DNA of 64,000 nucleotides from contig NZ_KB904153.1 in assembly GCF_000379945.1 (NCBI RefSeq), forward strand, positions 36,636 through 100,635. The letters are read 5' to 3'. Origin of the DNA: Porphyromonas macacae DSM 20710 = JCM 13914 (GTDB lineage: Bacteria; Bacteroidota; Bacteroidia; Bacteroidales; Porphyromonadaceae). Below are positions 56,001 to 64,000 of the stretch, piece by piece. The notes under the pieces were generated by a model. It searched no databases. It worked only from the letters and a program-made list of their open reading frames with translations, and had not been told where the DNA came from. Position 1 is the stretch's first letter. Each line of letters begins with the position of its first letter. The position numbers and the translations under genes were made by a program.

Positions 56001-59000
56001 TTATTTGTTTTTATTTTTTGAGATTGTTTTCAACATTTCATCCACAGCCCTTCTCAATTGTATATCTTCTCCTTTAATATAATTTTCCGGAGTATTCAGA
56101 ATAAGGATATCTGGTTGCAGTTCAAGGTTTTCCAAAGCACGTCCTTGCATATCTTTTACCGTAACTTGCGGGATACCGAATACAATTCTCGGATCAATTT
56201 GATTTTCCCACCATACAGCCGTCATTGTGCCGGGTACCGGTGCTCCGATAAGTTTGCCCAAACCGAGTTCTTTATAAACCCATGGGAAGCCATGGCCGTT
56301 GCTGTAATTCCCTTCACTCATCAGCACACAGCTCGGTTTTGTCCATTGCATGAATGGGTCTTTGCCGATAAACGTTCCGCGAGGATCGAATGTGGCATAG
56401 GTTTTTCCGCTTAGCAGGTGGACAAGATCTTCGTGCAACCATCCGCCACCATTGTATCTGGTATCTACAACCACAGCTTCACAGTTTCGATACTTACCCA
56501 TCAAATCTTTGAAAACTTCGCGGAAACTCGGGCTGTTCATGGCGCGTACGTAAACGTATCCTACTTTTCCCTTACTCCATTCTTTTACCTTGTCTTCACG
56601 TTGTTTCAGCCAACGGCGATAGAGTAGCTCCAGCTCCTCTCCCTGACTGATGAGTTTGACAACCTGTTCGACTTGCTTACCGGTTTTCGGATCTCGTGCC
56701 GTTATCAACATACGTTTGTTTACTTTACCATTGAGTAAAGGTTCGATGGCTTTGCCTTTTTTGATCGTTTCTCCATCGATTTGTTCGATAATCATGCCTT
56801 CTTTGATTTTGCTACCGGCAAAACGCAGAGGGCTGCCTATCATCAGCTCCTGAATTAACAGACCGTCTTCACGATGGTTCGGATCAAAGAAAGCTCCGAA
56901 GCAAGCTGTTTGTTGTGCTGTGTTTGCTCCTCTATAACGTGCTCCTGTGTGAGAGGCATTCAATTCGCCCAACAGTTCACTGAGCATTTCCGCAAAGTCG
57001 TAATTGTTGTTGATGTGGTTTAAGAAACGGCCATAAGTTTTCTTGTAATAATCCCAATCCACACCATGGAGTTTAACATCGTAGAACTTGTCTTTTACTT
57101 GTTGCCAGGCGTGGTTGAACATATATTCGCGCTCTTCGGCTGCCTTATGTTCGAACGGAGCAGAAAAATTGATGGCTTTTATTTTACCGTTTTCATATTT
57201 CTTTATACCCATTCCCGAAGCTATATAGAGTATCTTTCCCTCTTTATCCATCGTAAGCGACCCCGGTCCTATATTCGGTGCAACGATCTTGGTCGATTGC
57301 TCCAGAAGATCTTTTTCCCATAAATCGTAGGAACGCTCATAACGGGCGATGTAATATATTTTAGTGCCCTCTTTGTTGATTATTCCGTCTGAAATGGATC
57401 CTGATGTACGGGTCAACCGCATCGTCATGAAGTCTCTGTTATCAAGATCGAACTTCAGTTCTTTATTTTTTTCTTTTTTGCTTTCGTCAGAAGGTTTCTT
57501 GGATTTTTCTTTTTTCGCTTTTTTATCCTTTTTTCCGGTTTCTTTTTCTTCTTTCTTTTCTTTCTCTTCTAATTCTTTAATGGATTTTTTTATCGCACGT
57601 TCTTCTTTGCTAAGGTTGAAGTCATCGTAAGCCTGTTTATCTAAAAACATCAGGTACATATCTCCCTGTGCACCCCAGCTTCCGTGGCTTCTGTAACCTG
57701 CACGGTCCGAATAAAACATAATGGCTTTTCCATCCAAAATCCATTTGCCGCTCACATCCGTATATCCGCTTTCTGTAAGGTTGTGCGTTTTACCGCTTCC
57801 ATCTGCTTTGATGATGGCGCAGTCTTTATGGTTCCAACCACCGATACCGATATAGTCCGTCAGTATCCACTTGCCATCAGGACTCCATTGGAAATGTTGG
57901 TCGCCATCAGAGTATGAGTAGTTGTATTTGGCATCCATTACTTTTCTGGTTTTACCGGTTTCCAGGTTGTAGACCATAATGGCCGACCGGTTCTCCAGAA
58001 AAGCGATTTCTTTGCCATCGGGGCTGAACAGAGGAGAGAATGAAGGTACGTTTGTTTTGGTCAGTTGAGTTTCTTTCAATTCACGGGCATAGCAGAAAAG
58101 TGGGTCGTCTTTACGAACAAGTTCGGTCATATAAATATTCCAGTTCCCGTCTCTTTCGGCTGAGTAGATAATTTTACGGCCGTCAGGACTGAAGTCTACA
58201 TTTCTTTCTTGAGTTGCCGTGTTTGTTATCCTTTTGGTTGTTCCAAACTCGATATTGGCCACATATACTTCTCCTCTGGCTACAAAGGCTATTTCTTTTC
58301 CGTTTGGAGAAACAGCCGCAGATGAAACTCCGCCGGTCAAATTGGAGTATTTAATATTATTGTCTTCAGAATCGGAGAAGATTTCGATATTTACTTTTTG
58401 AGGCTTACTGTTGCCTGAGAGCGTATAGATTTCACCATCGTATGTGAAACAGAGTGTTCCTGTATTTGCAACCGTCAGGAATCGAACGGGATTTTTTTTG
58501 AAGTCTGTAATCGGTGTAGCCTTGGCAGATGGGTTTGCCAGGTTCTTATAAAAAACATTGAAGCTACCGTTTTCTTCCGATAAGTAATAAAAGCCTTCAT
58601 TATTGGGAGACCATACCGCATTTCTGTCTTCTCCTCTGAAAGAGGTCAGCTTTGTAAACTGATTTTTGTTGTTTTTTAACCAGATATCCCTGCTGATGGA
58701 AGCTTCCTCATGTTTTCTCCAAGGATCTTCATAGCCTTTTTTGTCTGTATATAAAATTCCTTTTTTTCCGATAGACATTTGCTCCATGGTCAGGGAACTG
58801 AAAAGCTCGGGGCGACCTCCTTTTATGTGAATCTTATAGATTTGCGGAAACATGGTGGACGGAAACTGATCGAATAGTTTATCCGGCATGACGTAGGTTC
58901 TAAAAAGAATGTGATCGCTGTCAAGGAATGCTTCCGGAGTTTCATTTCCGCTGTGGAATGTCAATCTTTTGGGTGTGCCCCCATTTATCGAAATGGTATA

Positions 59001-59273
59001 AATATCAAAACTTCCTTCTCTGTCCGATGAAAATGCTATCGTTTTACCATCCGGACTCCAAACAGGGTTTGTATCATGGCCTTTATTGGCTGTTAGTTGG
59101 TTGGCTTTACCACCGCCGGCAGGAACGGTGTAAATATCTCCTTTGTAACAGAAAACAATGGTATTGCCATCCGGTGAGATGGCAGCATAGCGTAGCCATA
59201 GTGGATTATTGGCTGCTACCATTAATCCCGCAGAAAGAAAGTACAGCAGGATTGTGAAGATTTTTTTTTTCAT
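56001..59273 (-). CDS. Tricorn-like S41 peptidase with beta-propeller
   Basis: A 1090-residue exported protease of the tricorn/tail-specific family. Signal peptide (FTILLYFLSAGLMVAA), then a PD40/WD40-like beta-propeller over ~residues 25-540 with repeated SPDGKxIxF units (ISPDGNTIVF, WSPDGKTIAF), a lysine/glutamate-rich insert near 560-610, and the catalytic half. The His is in NASHTGARY; a PDZ-like segment holds GSKIKEGMIIEQIDGE; the likely nucleophile Ser991 lies in EGNYSNGHGFPW. Such enzymes degrade peptides released by other proteases. It follows the sulfatase by 65 bases on the same strand. Confidence 0.92.
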   Translation of the reverse strand: MKKKIFTILLYFLSAGLMVAANNPLWLRYAAISPDGNTIVFCYKGDIYTVPAGGGKANQLTANKGHDTNPVWSPDGKTIAFSSDREGSFDIYTISINGGTPKRLTFHSGNETPEAFLDSDHILFRTYVMPDKLFDQFPSTMFPQIYKIHIKGGRPELFSSLTMEQMSIGKKGILYTDKKGYEDPWRKHEEASISRDIWLKNNKNQFTKLTSFRGEDRNAVWSPNNEGFYYLSEENGSFNVFYKNLANPSAKATPITDFKKNPVRFLTVANTGTLCFTYDGEIYTLSGNSKPQKVNIEIFSDSEDNNIKYSNLTGGVSSAAVSPNGKEIAFVARGEVYVANIEFGTTKRITNTATQERNVDFSPDGRKIIYSAERDGNWNIYMTELVRKDDPLFCYARELKETQLTKTNVPSFSPLFSPDGKEIAFLENRSAIMVYNLETGKTRKVMDAKYNYSYSDGDQHFQWSPDGKWILTDYIGIGGWNHKDCAIIKADGSGKTHNLTESGYTDVSGKWILDGKAIMFYSDRAGYRSHGSWGAQGDMYLMFLDKQAYDDFNLSKEERAIKKSIKELEEKEKKEEKETGKKDKKAKKEKSKKPSDESKKEKNKELKFDLDNRDFMTMRLTRTSGSISDGIINKEGTKIYYIARYERSYDLWEKDLLEQSTKIVAPNIGPGSLTMDKEGKILYIASGMGIKKYENGKIKAINFSAPFEHKAAEEREYMFNHAWQQVKDKFYDVKLHGVDWDYYKKTYGRFLNHINNNYDFAEMLSELLGELNASHTGARYRGANTAQQTACFGAFFDPNHREDGLLIQELMIGSPLRFAGSKIKEGMIIEQIDGETIKKGKAIEPLLNGKVNKRMLITARDPKTGKQVEQVVKLISQGEELELLYRRWLKQREDKVKEWSKGKVGYVYVRAMNSPSFREVFKDLMGKYRNCEAVVVDTRYNGGGWLHEDLVHLLSGKTYATFDPRGTFIGKDPFMQWTKPSCVLMSEGNYSNGHGFPWVYKELGLGKLIGAPVPGTMTAVWWENQIDPRIVFGIPQVTVKDMQGRALENLELQPDILILNTPENYIKGEDIQLRRAVDEMLKTISKNKNK

Positions 59274-59338
59274 CGGTTTATTTTGAATTATAATTAATAA
59301 GAAAGTGTTGTTTTTTGTGTAATGTAGGATATTTGACT

Positions 59339-60946
59339 CTACGGTATATGGTCCTTTTGTGGAGTATCGTATTGTTCCTGAAGTTTAAACAGTTCCTGAT
59401 GCAAACTATCCCTTACAGAGCGGTATTTAGGATTATCGTATTCGTTTTTTAACTCGTCCGGATCTTTACGGAGATCAAAAAGCTCCCATTTATCGATGTC
59501 ATTATAGAAATGAATCAGTTTATATCTTTCTGTGCGAATACCATAGTGTTTTTTTACGGCATGCTCAGCCGGATATTCAAAAAAATGATAGTAAAGTCCT
59601 TTCCTTTTCCATTTTTTATCGGCTTTATCATTCAACAGCAAAGGCTTTAAGGACACGCCTTGCATATCTTTTGGAACAGTTATTCCCGCCAAATCGAGAA
59701 AAGTAGGAGCAAGGTCTATATTTTGAACCATAATATCGACAGTCCCTCTTCTTTCAAGCCCTTCAGGCAGATGCATAACGAGAGGTGTTCTCATGGATTC
59801 TTCATACATGAATCGCTTGTCGAACCAGCCATGTTCTCCCATATAAAAACCTTGATCGGAAGTATAGACAACCAGGGTGTTATCCAGCAGAGCATTCTTT
59901 TCCAGATAGTCCAGTACTTTCCCGATATTTCTATCCAGCGATGCAATGACTTTCATATAGTCTTTCATGTATCGTTGATATTTCCATTCGGCAAGTTCCT
60001 TACCTTTTAGCTTTTTATTGTAAAAAACTCCGGCTATCGGCCGGTATAAAGAATCGAACTTTGCTTTGATATCGGGCTTAAGCCGCCCGTGAATACCCTC
60101 GGTATCGTTATTGGATGAATATGCTCTGCCCAAGCCGTCTGTTTCCATTCCCGGCAGATACATTTTGAGATCATATACCGGATCCATATCCTTGTATATA
60201 CTCATTTCCTGCTGCGCGGCAGCTTCCCGTCCTTCATAATTATCGTAAAAAGTGTTGGGTATCGAGATCTCTTTTTCCTCAAACAGATTGAGATCAAGAG
60301 TGTCTGCCATCCAGTTCCTGTGTGCAGCTTTATGGTGGATAAACAGAGCAAAAGGCTTTTGAGGGTCTCGTTTTTCGAGCCAATCAAGTCCCATATCTGT
60401 TACCACATCTGTTACATAGCCTTCTATTCGTGCGGTATCTGCTTCTCCATGCTTGCCGGGGAAAATAAATCGTGAATCATAGTAATCTCCCTGTCCCGGG
60501 AAAATACTCCATTTATCAAAACCTTGCGGTAAAGATTCGAGGTGCCATTTACCGAAGATTGCCGTAGTATATCCGTTTGCCTGTAAAATTTTAGGCATTG
60601 TCTGCTGATTTCCGTCAAAGGCTGTTTCATTGTTCAGTTTGCCATTTATGTGGCTGTGTTTGCCTGTGAGCATACAGGCACGGCTGGGGCCGGAAATCGA
60701 GTTAGCTACAAAACTCCGATCGAATTTTACTCCATCATTGGCAATACGATCGATGTTGGGTGTTTCCATATATCTTTTATCATAACAGCCAATCATCTGA
60801 TAGGCATGATCGTCGGACATGATAAAGACAATATTATAGGGATGCCCGGCCGTTTGAGCCACTTTATTACCTTGCCTGCATGAAGGTAGTAAAGCGGCAC
60901 AAACAGTAAGTCCTGTGAAGCAAATAAGAGATCGCTTCTGTTCCAT
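59339..60946 (-). CDS. S-type sulfatase lipoprotein
   Basis: 535 residues. The lipobox LLPSCRQG places a lipid on Cys23, so the enzyme is probably surface or periplasmic. The formylglycine motif is serine-type: Ser85 in SGPSRACMLTGKHSH, which needs an anaerobic maturase (anSME). Metal ligands are seen in FIMSDDHAYQ near residue 45 and VVYTSDQGFYMGEHG near 360. It removes sulfate from a glycan, likely host mucin or glycosaminoglycan; the subfamily cannot be named. It starts eight bases after the CoA-transferase stop, suggesting cotranscription. Confidence 0.92.
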   Translation of the reverse strand: MEQKRSLICFTGLTVCAALLPSCRQGNKVAQTAGHPYNIVFIMSDDHAYQMIGCYDKRYMETPNIDRIANDGVKFDRSFVANSISGPSRACMLTGKHSHINGKLNNETAFDGNQQTMPKILQANGYTTAIFGKWHLESLPQGFDKWSIFPGQGDYYDSRFIFPGKHGEADTARIEGYVTDVVTDMGLDWLEKRDPQKPFALFIHHKAAHRNWMADTLDLNLFEEKEISIPNTFYDNYEGREAAAQQEMSIYKDMDPVYDLKMYLPGMETDGLGRAYSSNNDTEGIHGRLKPDIKAKFDSLYRPIAGVFYNKKLKGKELAEWKYQRYMKDYMKVIASLDRNIGKVLDYLEKNALLDNTLVVYTSDQGFYMGEHGWFDKRFMYEESMRTPLVMHLPEGLERRGTVDIMVQNIDLAPTFLDLAGITVPKDMQGVSLKPLLLNDKADKKWKRKGLYYHFFEYPAEHAVKKHYGIRTERYKLIHFYNDIDKWELFDLRKDPDELKNEYDNPKYRSVRDSLHQELFKLQEQYDTPQKDHIP

Positions 60947-60954
60947 TTTAAGGT

Positions 60955-62262
60955 TTACTCTTTATAGAATCGTTCTTTAATGGCTTTTTCCAACATGGGT
61001 CTGAAATCCGGATGAGCGATGTTTTTAAGAGCTTCCGCCCTTTCTTTCAGAGTTTTCCCACGCAAGTGGGCTATTCCATATTCGGTTACCATATAATCAA
61101 CATCGTTTCTCATGGAGGTTACAGTTGCTCCTTCTTTCAGCAAGGGTTGGATACGGCTTTCTGCACCTTTTTTCGCTGTTGAAGGAAAAGCTAAAATGGA
61201 GATACCGTTTTTAGCTCTGGTTGCTCCTCGTAAATAGTCCACTTGCCCTCCGGAACCGCTAAACTGTCTGTGTCCGATAGATTCGGAAGCTACTTGTCCC
61301 ATCAGGTCCACTTCGATACAAGAGTTGATGGATACCATATTATCATTTTGGGCAATAATAAAAGGATCGTTCGTGTAATCGACAGGATATGCTTCAATAG
61401 TAGGGTTATGGTCTAAAAACTCGTATAATTCTTTCGAGCCTGAAATTAAAGTCGTTATTACTTTTTCAGGATTCAATGTTTTCTTTTTACCGTTGATTAC
61501 TCCGGACTTGAGCATGTGCATAACTCCGTCTGTAAACATTTCCGTATGGATACCTAAATCTTTATGATTCTTCAGGCATTGTAAAACGGCGTCGGGAATG
61601 GCTCCGATTCCTAATTGCAGGGTTGCTCCGTCGTTAATCAGAGCCGCACAGTTTTTACCGATAGCCATTTCGGTTTCACCGATGGGAGGGCAGGGGATTT
61701 CGATGAGAGGTTCATCCACTTCGACGATATAGTGGATATCTGAAACATGAATGAAATTGTCCCCTCCGATGTATGGCATTTGTTTGTTTACTTCTGCTAT
61801 AACCACCTTTGCATTATCCGCAGCTGCTTTGGTGTAGTCATTGGAGATACCGAACGAACAATATCCGTTTTCATCGGGTTCGGAAACTTGTACGATAGCT
61901 ACGTCGACGGGAAAATATCCCAACCGGAATAGATCCGGAACCTGGTGAAAGTGACAGGGCATGAACTGTACCCATTTTTCATCGAAACCCGGACGAGAAT
62001 TGCCTTCGAGGAAATTCAATATGGGAGTCAGGTGATCTTTCATTTCGGGGCGAAGATGCCATGCTGTGCCGAAAAACAACATATGAAAGACTTTGAGGTC
62101 TTTGAAATATTCACGGTTGTCGTATAATGCTTTTGAAATTCGAATAGGAGCTGCAGCCGCATGTCCGAAAACTAAATTATTTCCTGATTTTATGCCTTTG
62201 ACAACAGCTTCGTTGGCTGTTACTAATCGCTCTTTGTAAGAGGTTTCCCAGTATTTTGCCAT
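60955..62262 (-). CDS. CoA-transferase, acetyl-CoA hydrolase/4-hydroxybutyrate type
   Basis: A 435-residue enzyme of the Cat1/AbfT group that moves CoA between acetate and another acid, typical of butyrate-forming anaerobes. GHAAAAPIRIS near residue 33 is the CoA-binding opening. The catalytic glutamate is probably Glu241 in LGIHTEMFTDGV, and the oxyanion/CoA segment is GQVASESIGHRQFSGSGGQ. The true acid substrate (butyrate, 4-hydroxybutyrate or succinate) is not decided by sequence. It follows the primary sigma factor gene after a terminator. Confidence 0.9.
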   Translation of the reverse strand: MAKYWETSYKERLVTANEAVVKGIKSGNNLVFGHAAAAPIRISKALYDNREYFKDLKVFHMLFFGTAWHLRPEMKDHLTPILNFLEGNSRPGFDEKWVQFMPCHFHQVPDLFRLGYFPVDVAIVQVSEPDENGYCSFGISNDYTKAAADNAKVVIAEVNKQMPYIGGDNFIHVSDIHYIVEVDEPLIEIPCPPIGETEMAIGKNCAALINDGATLQLGIGAIPDAVLQCLKNHKDLGIHTEMFTDGVMHMLKSGVINGKKKTLNPEKVITTLISGSKELYEFLDHNPTIEAYPVDYTNDPFIIAQNDNMVSINSCIEVDLMGQVASESIGHRQFSGSGGQVDYLRGATRAKNGISILAFPSTAKKGAESRIQPLLKEGATVTSMRNDVDYMVTEYGIAHLRGKTLKERAEALKNIAHPDFRPMLEKAIKERFYKE

Positions 62263-62289
62263 CGTTTAAATGAGATTATTTAAGGTTAT

Positions 62290-62324
62290 AAAAAAATCAT
62301 CGTTCCTGAATTCAGGAACGATGA
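62290..62324 (-). terminator. Terminator of the primary sigma factor gene
   Basis: A perfect 28-base palindrome (TCATCGTTCCTGAA and its mirror, 62297-62324) followed on the minus strand by seven T (62290-62296). It separates rpoD from the CoA-transferase gene. A possible -7 box TATTTTTG (62325-62332) adjoins it. Confidence 0.85.
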
Positions 62325-62379
62325 CAAAAATAATGATTTTACTTAAATAAAGCGTTGCAAAGCCCTATATAAGTGGGTT

Positions 62380-63243
62380 TTAACCTAAATAAGGCTTAAG
62401 CAGTTGACACTTCTCACTTGAACGCAGTTTTCTGATAGCTTTTTCCTTAATCTGTCTTACACGTTCACGTGTTAATCCGAATTGATCTCCGATTTCTTCC
62501 AGTGTCATTTCCTGACTGTCTCCGATACCGAAGAATAGCTTGATAATTTCCGCTTCTCTTTCCGAGAGAGCACTCAATACATTGTCGATTTCTTTTGCCA
62601 GCGATTCGTCCATCAATGTACTGTCGGCATTGGGGGAGTCTTCATTGGGCATCACATCCAGCAGGCTGTTATCCTCTCCCTCAACGAAAGGAGCATCCAT
62701 AGATATATGTCTGCCGGCTACTTTCATGGTATCGGAGATTTTATCTTCTGCTATGTCAAGTTCTTTTGCCAATTCTGTGCTCGATGGTTTTCTTTCGTGC
62801 TCCTGTTCGAACTTTTGTAAGGCCTTTGTGATTTTGTTGAGTGTTCCTACCTGATTTAACGGTAGTCTGACAATCCGTGATTGTTCTGCAAGAGCTTGAA
62901 GAATGGATTGACGAATCCACCAAACAGCATATGAAATAAACTTAAAACCGCGAGTCTCATCAAATTTTTCTGCGGCTTTAATCAATCCCAAGTTTCCTTC
63001 ATTAATTAAATCCGGCAGACTTAAGCCTTGATTTTGATACTGTTTTGCCACGGATACCACGAAGCGTAGATTTGCCCTTGTCAGTTTTTCCAAAGCTCTG
63101 CGGTCGCCACGTTTAATGGCTTGTGCCAATTCAACTTCCTCTTCTACAGTAATCAGATCTTCACGTCCAATTTCCTGAAGATATTTATCCAAAGACGCAC
63201 TTTCGCGGTTGGTAATCGATTTTGAAATCTTTAGCTGCCTCAT
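62380..63243 (-). CDS. rpoD: Primary RNA polymerase sigma factor
   Basis: 287 residues, the short sigma-70 form typical of Bacteroidetes, lacking region 1.1. Region 1.2 starts [14 protein letters not shown]; region 2 has [20 protein letters not shown] and [20 protein letters not shown], the -10 recognition helix; region 3 is present; region 4 has the helix-turn-helix [20 protein letters not shown]. This factor reads the TAnnTTTG/TTTG promoters that recur through the window. Its own -7 box is at 63273-63280. Confidence 0.96.
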   Translation of the reverse strand: MRQLKISKSITNRESASLDKYLQEIGREDLITVEEEVELAQAIKRGDRRALEKLTRANLRFVVSVAKQYQNQGLSLPDLINEGNLGLIKAAEKFDETRGFKFISYAVWWIRQSILQALAEQSRIVRLPLNQVGTLNKITKALQKFEQEHERKPSSTELAKELDIAEDKISDTMKVAGRHISMDAPFVEGEDNSLLDVMPNEDSPNADSTLMDESLAKEIDNVLSALSEREAEIIKLFFGIGDSQEMTLEEIGDQFGLTRERVRQIKEKAIRKLRSSEKCQLLKPYLG

Positions 63244-63272
63244 TTACTGCTCATTTTATGCTATAAGGAGTG

Positions 63273-63280
63273 CAAAATTA
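63273..63280 (-). promoter_or_regulatory. -7 box for rpoD
   Basis: TAATTTTG on the minus strand, 29 bases before the ATG. Confidence 0.55.
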
Positions 63281-63293
63281 CTAAATTATATTT

Positions 63294-63715
63294 AATGCCG
63301 CTCTTTATTGCTTTTGTTTGAGTTATAAAACGATAAGGTCGCCATCCTGAACAAAAACAGAAAAAGGGTATAAATATATTTTTCCTAAAACAAGGAAATA
63401 ATGTGATTCGGTTTGATTTAGAGAACAATTCTGAATGTTGGTTAGTTTGAGTTAAAATCTACAGTAGTATAGTATGTCCTTCATCGGAGGTGGTCGTCTA
63501 ACCCTTGAATTTATCTCTTACATAAAAATTATGAACAACAGATACTCCTTTTGACTGTTGTTTGCATACTAAACTGCTTTTAGTTTATTTTTGTTCACTG
63601 ATCCGGTTTTATTCGATTATCAAAAAAATATTTGAGGAGAATAAAGAAGATGAAAAGGATATTTCGCAAGCATGATTTTTAAGGAGGGAAATAAATTCAA
63701 ATAATCAACTTATTA
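63294..63715. other. AT-rich gap before the IS1182 element
   Basis: A 422-base stretch with no supported gene. A -7-like TATTTTTG at 63586-63593 precedes a 10-codon frame, MKRIFRKHDF (63650-63682), preceded by GAGGAGA. This may be a leader peptide or chance; the IS1182 end follows 33 bases later. The insertion may have cut off whatever lay downstream. Confidence 0.5.
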
Positions 63716-64000
63716 GGGGGCTGTGTCAAAATTCATTTTTGGGGCAGCCTCCTTTTTTTATTCCTCATCCAACGACAAAGCCCCAACTTTCACAAGCTAG
63801 GGCTTCGTTCGTTCACTAAGTTTGAGTAACTTAGCAAATATCAATTACTTAATGAATACAAAGTTACACTTTCGTCCTTACATATCCGACCCCATCCTGC
63901 TATTTCCTGCAGAACTTGGTCAAGATATTGATGCCAATGACCCTGTGCGCCTGGTCAACAGCATTGTAGATTCGCTGAATTTAGAATCAATCCAAGGTCT
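63716..64000 (+). mobile_element. IS1182-family insertion sequence, left end
   Basis: The left terminal sequence GGGGGCTGTGTCAAAA (63716-63731) matches the ends of the MITE-like element at 24700. The transposase start follows at 63852. The element continues past the window, so its right end and target duplication cannot be seen. Confidence 0.8.
63852..64000 (+). CDS. IS1182-type transposase, N-terminal part
   Basis: From the ATG at 63852 the open frame gives MNTKLHFRPYISDPILLFPA then ELGQDIDANDPVRLVNSIVD, 49 residues to the window edge. The opening and the DANDPVRLVNSIVD helix fit the N-terminus (DUF772-type) of IS1182-family transposases. The DDE catalytic part lies outside the window. Confidence 0.85.
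   Translation, partial: MNTKLHFRPYISDPILLFPAELGQDIDANDPVRLVNSIVDSLNLESIQG

Noticed and set aside
1..64000. CRISPR array, prophage or toxin-antitoxin locus
   Set aside because: No regularly spaced direct repeats, phage genes or small toxin pairs were seen anywhere in the window.

Overview
The window is chromosomal DNA of a Bacteroidetes bacterium, most likely order Bacteroidales (Porphyromonas/Tannerella/Bacteroides-like; the genus cannot be fixed from sequence alone). The reasons are a short ~287-residue primary sigma factor without region 1.1, repeated TAnnTTTG -7 promoter boxes with no strong Shine-Dalgarno sites, GLPGLI, DUF4271 and DUF4252 families, a GH27 alpha-galactosidase, an S-type sulfatase, and a membrane-anchored CobN-like protein of the HmuS type. 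Most of the window is ordinary housekeeping sequence broken by small mobile or repeat elements.

Layout. 1-5 kb: the 5' part of ornithine aminotransferase on the minus strand, a gene-poor stretch with a hairpin repeat, then a GLPGLI protein and a large outer-membrane barrel whose signal peptide is split by an apparent one-base frameshift. 5-9 kb: tgt, an LptF/G permease, smpB and class II aldolase. 9-13.2 kb, minus: a tight cluster DUF4271-hemD-rnpA-yidD-tatD-tyrS. 13.3-15.5 kb: an ECF sigma factor module (DUF4252, sigma, membrane anti-sigma candidate, DUF4252). 15.7-21.3 kb: alpha-galactosidase, dps, copZ-copA copper export and a VOC protein, with two short repeat elements. 21.6-28.8 kb: glutamine-dependent NAD synthetase, an OprO/P-like porin, an IS1182-ended MITE-like element, an M16 peptidase divergent from a short KdsD-like isomerase, and a DEAD-box helicase.

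29-41 kb: an orphan HmuS/CobN-like protein, trigger factor, tRNA-Arg(CCG), an OPT peptide transporter paired with peptidase T, then hpt-adk-obgE, a B3/4 protein and a small winged-helix protein. 41.8-51.3 kb: rimP-nusA-infB behind a leader hairpin, a CvpA-like protein, and sufBCD with no sufS next to it. 51.3-55.3 kb: kdsB-dnaG on the minus strand, divergent from a flavodoxin-fold oxidoreductase and an exported thioredoxin. 55.4-55.9 kb holds a third hairpin repeat and a decayed IS3-like transposase tail. 56-63.3 kb, minus: a tricorn-like protease, sulfatase, CoA-transferase and the primary sigma factor. The last 290 bases are the left end of an IS1182-family element that runs off the window.

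I saw no CRISPR array, phage, toxin-antitoxin or secretion cluster. The points most worth a second look are the orphan HmuS-like protein, the split outer-membrane protein start, the three hairpin repeats with a compensatory change, the Tgt lacking its zinc cysteines, the terminator-like leader before rimP-nusA-infB, and closely spaced divergent promoters at both KDO-pathway genes. I did not find a clearly new multi-gene system.
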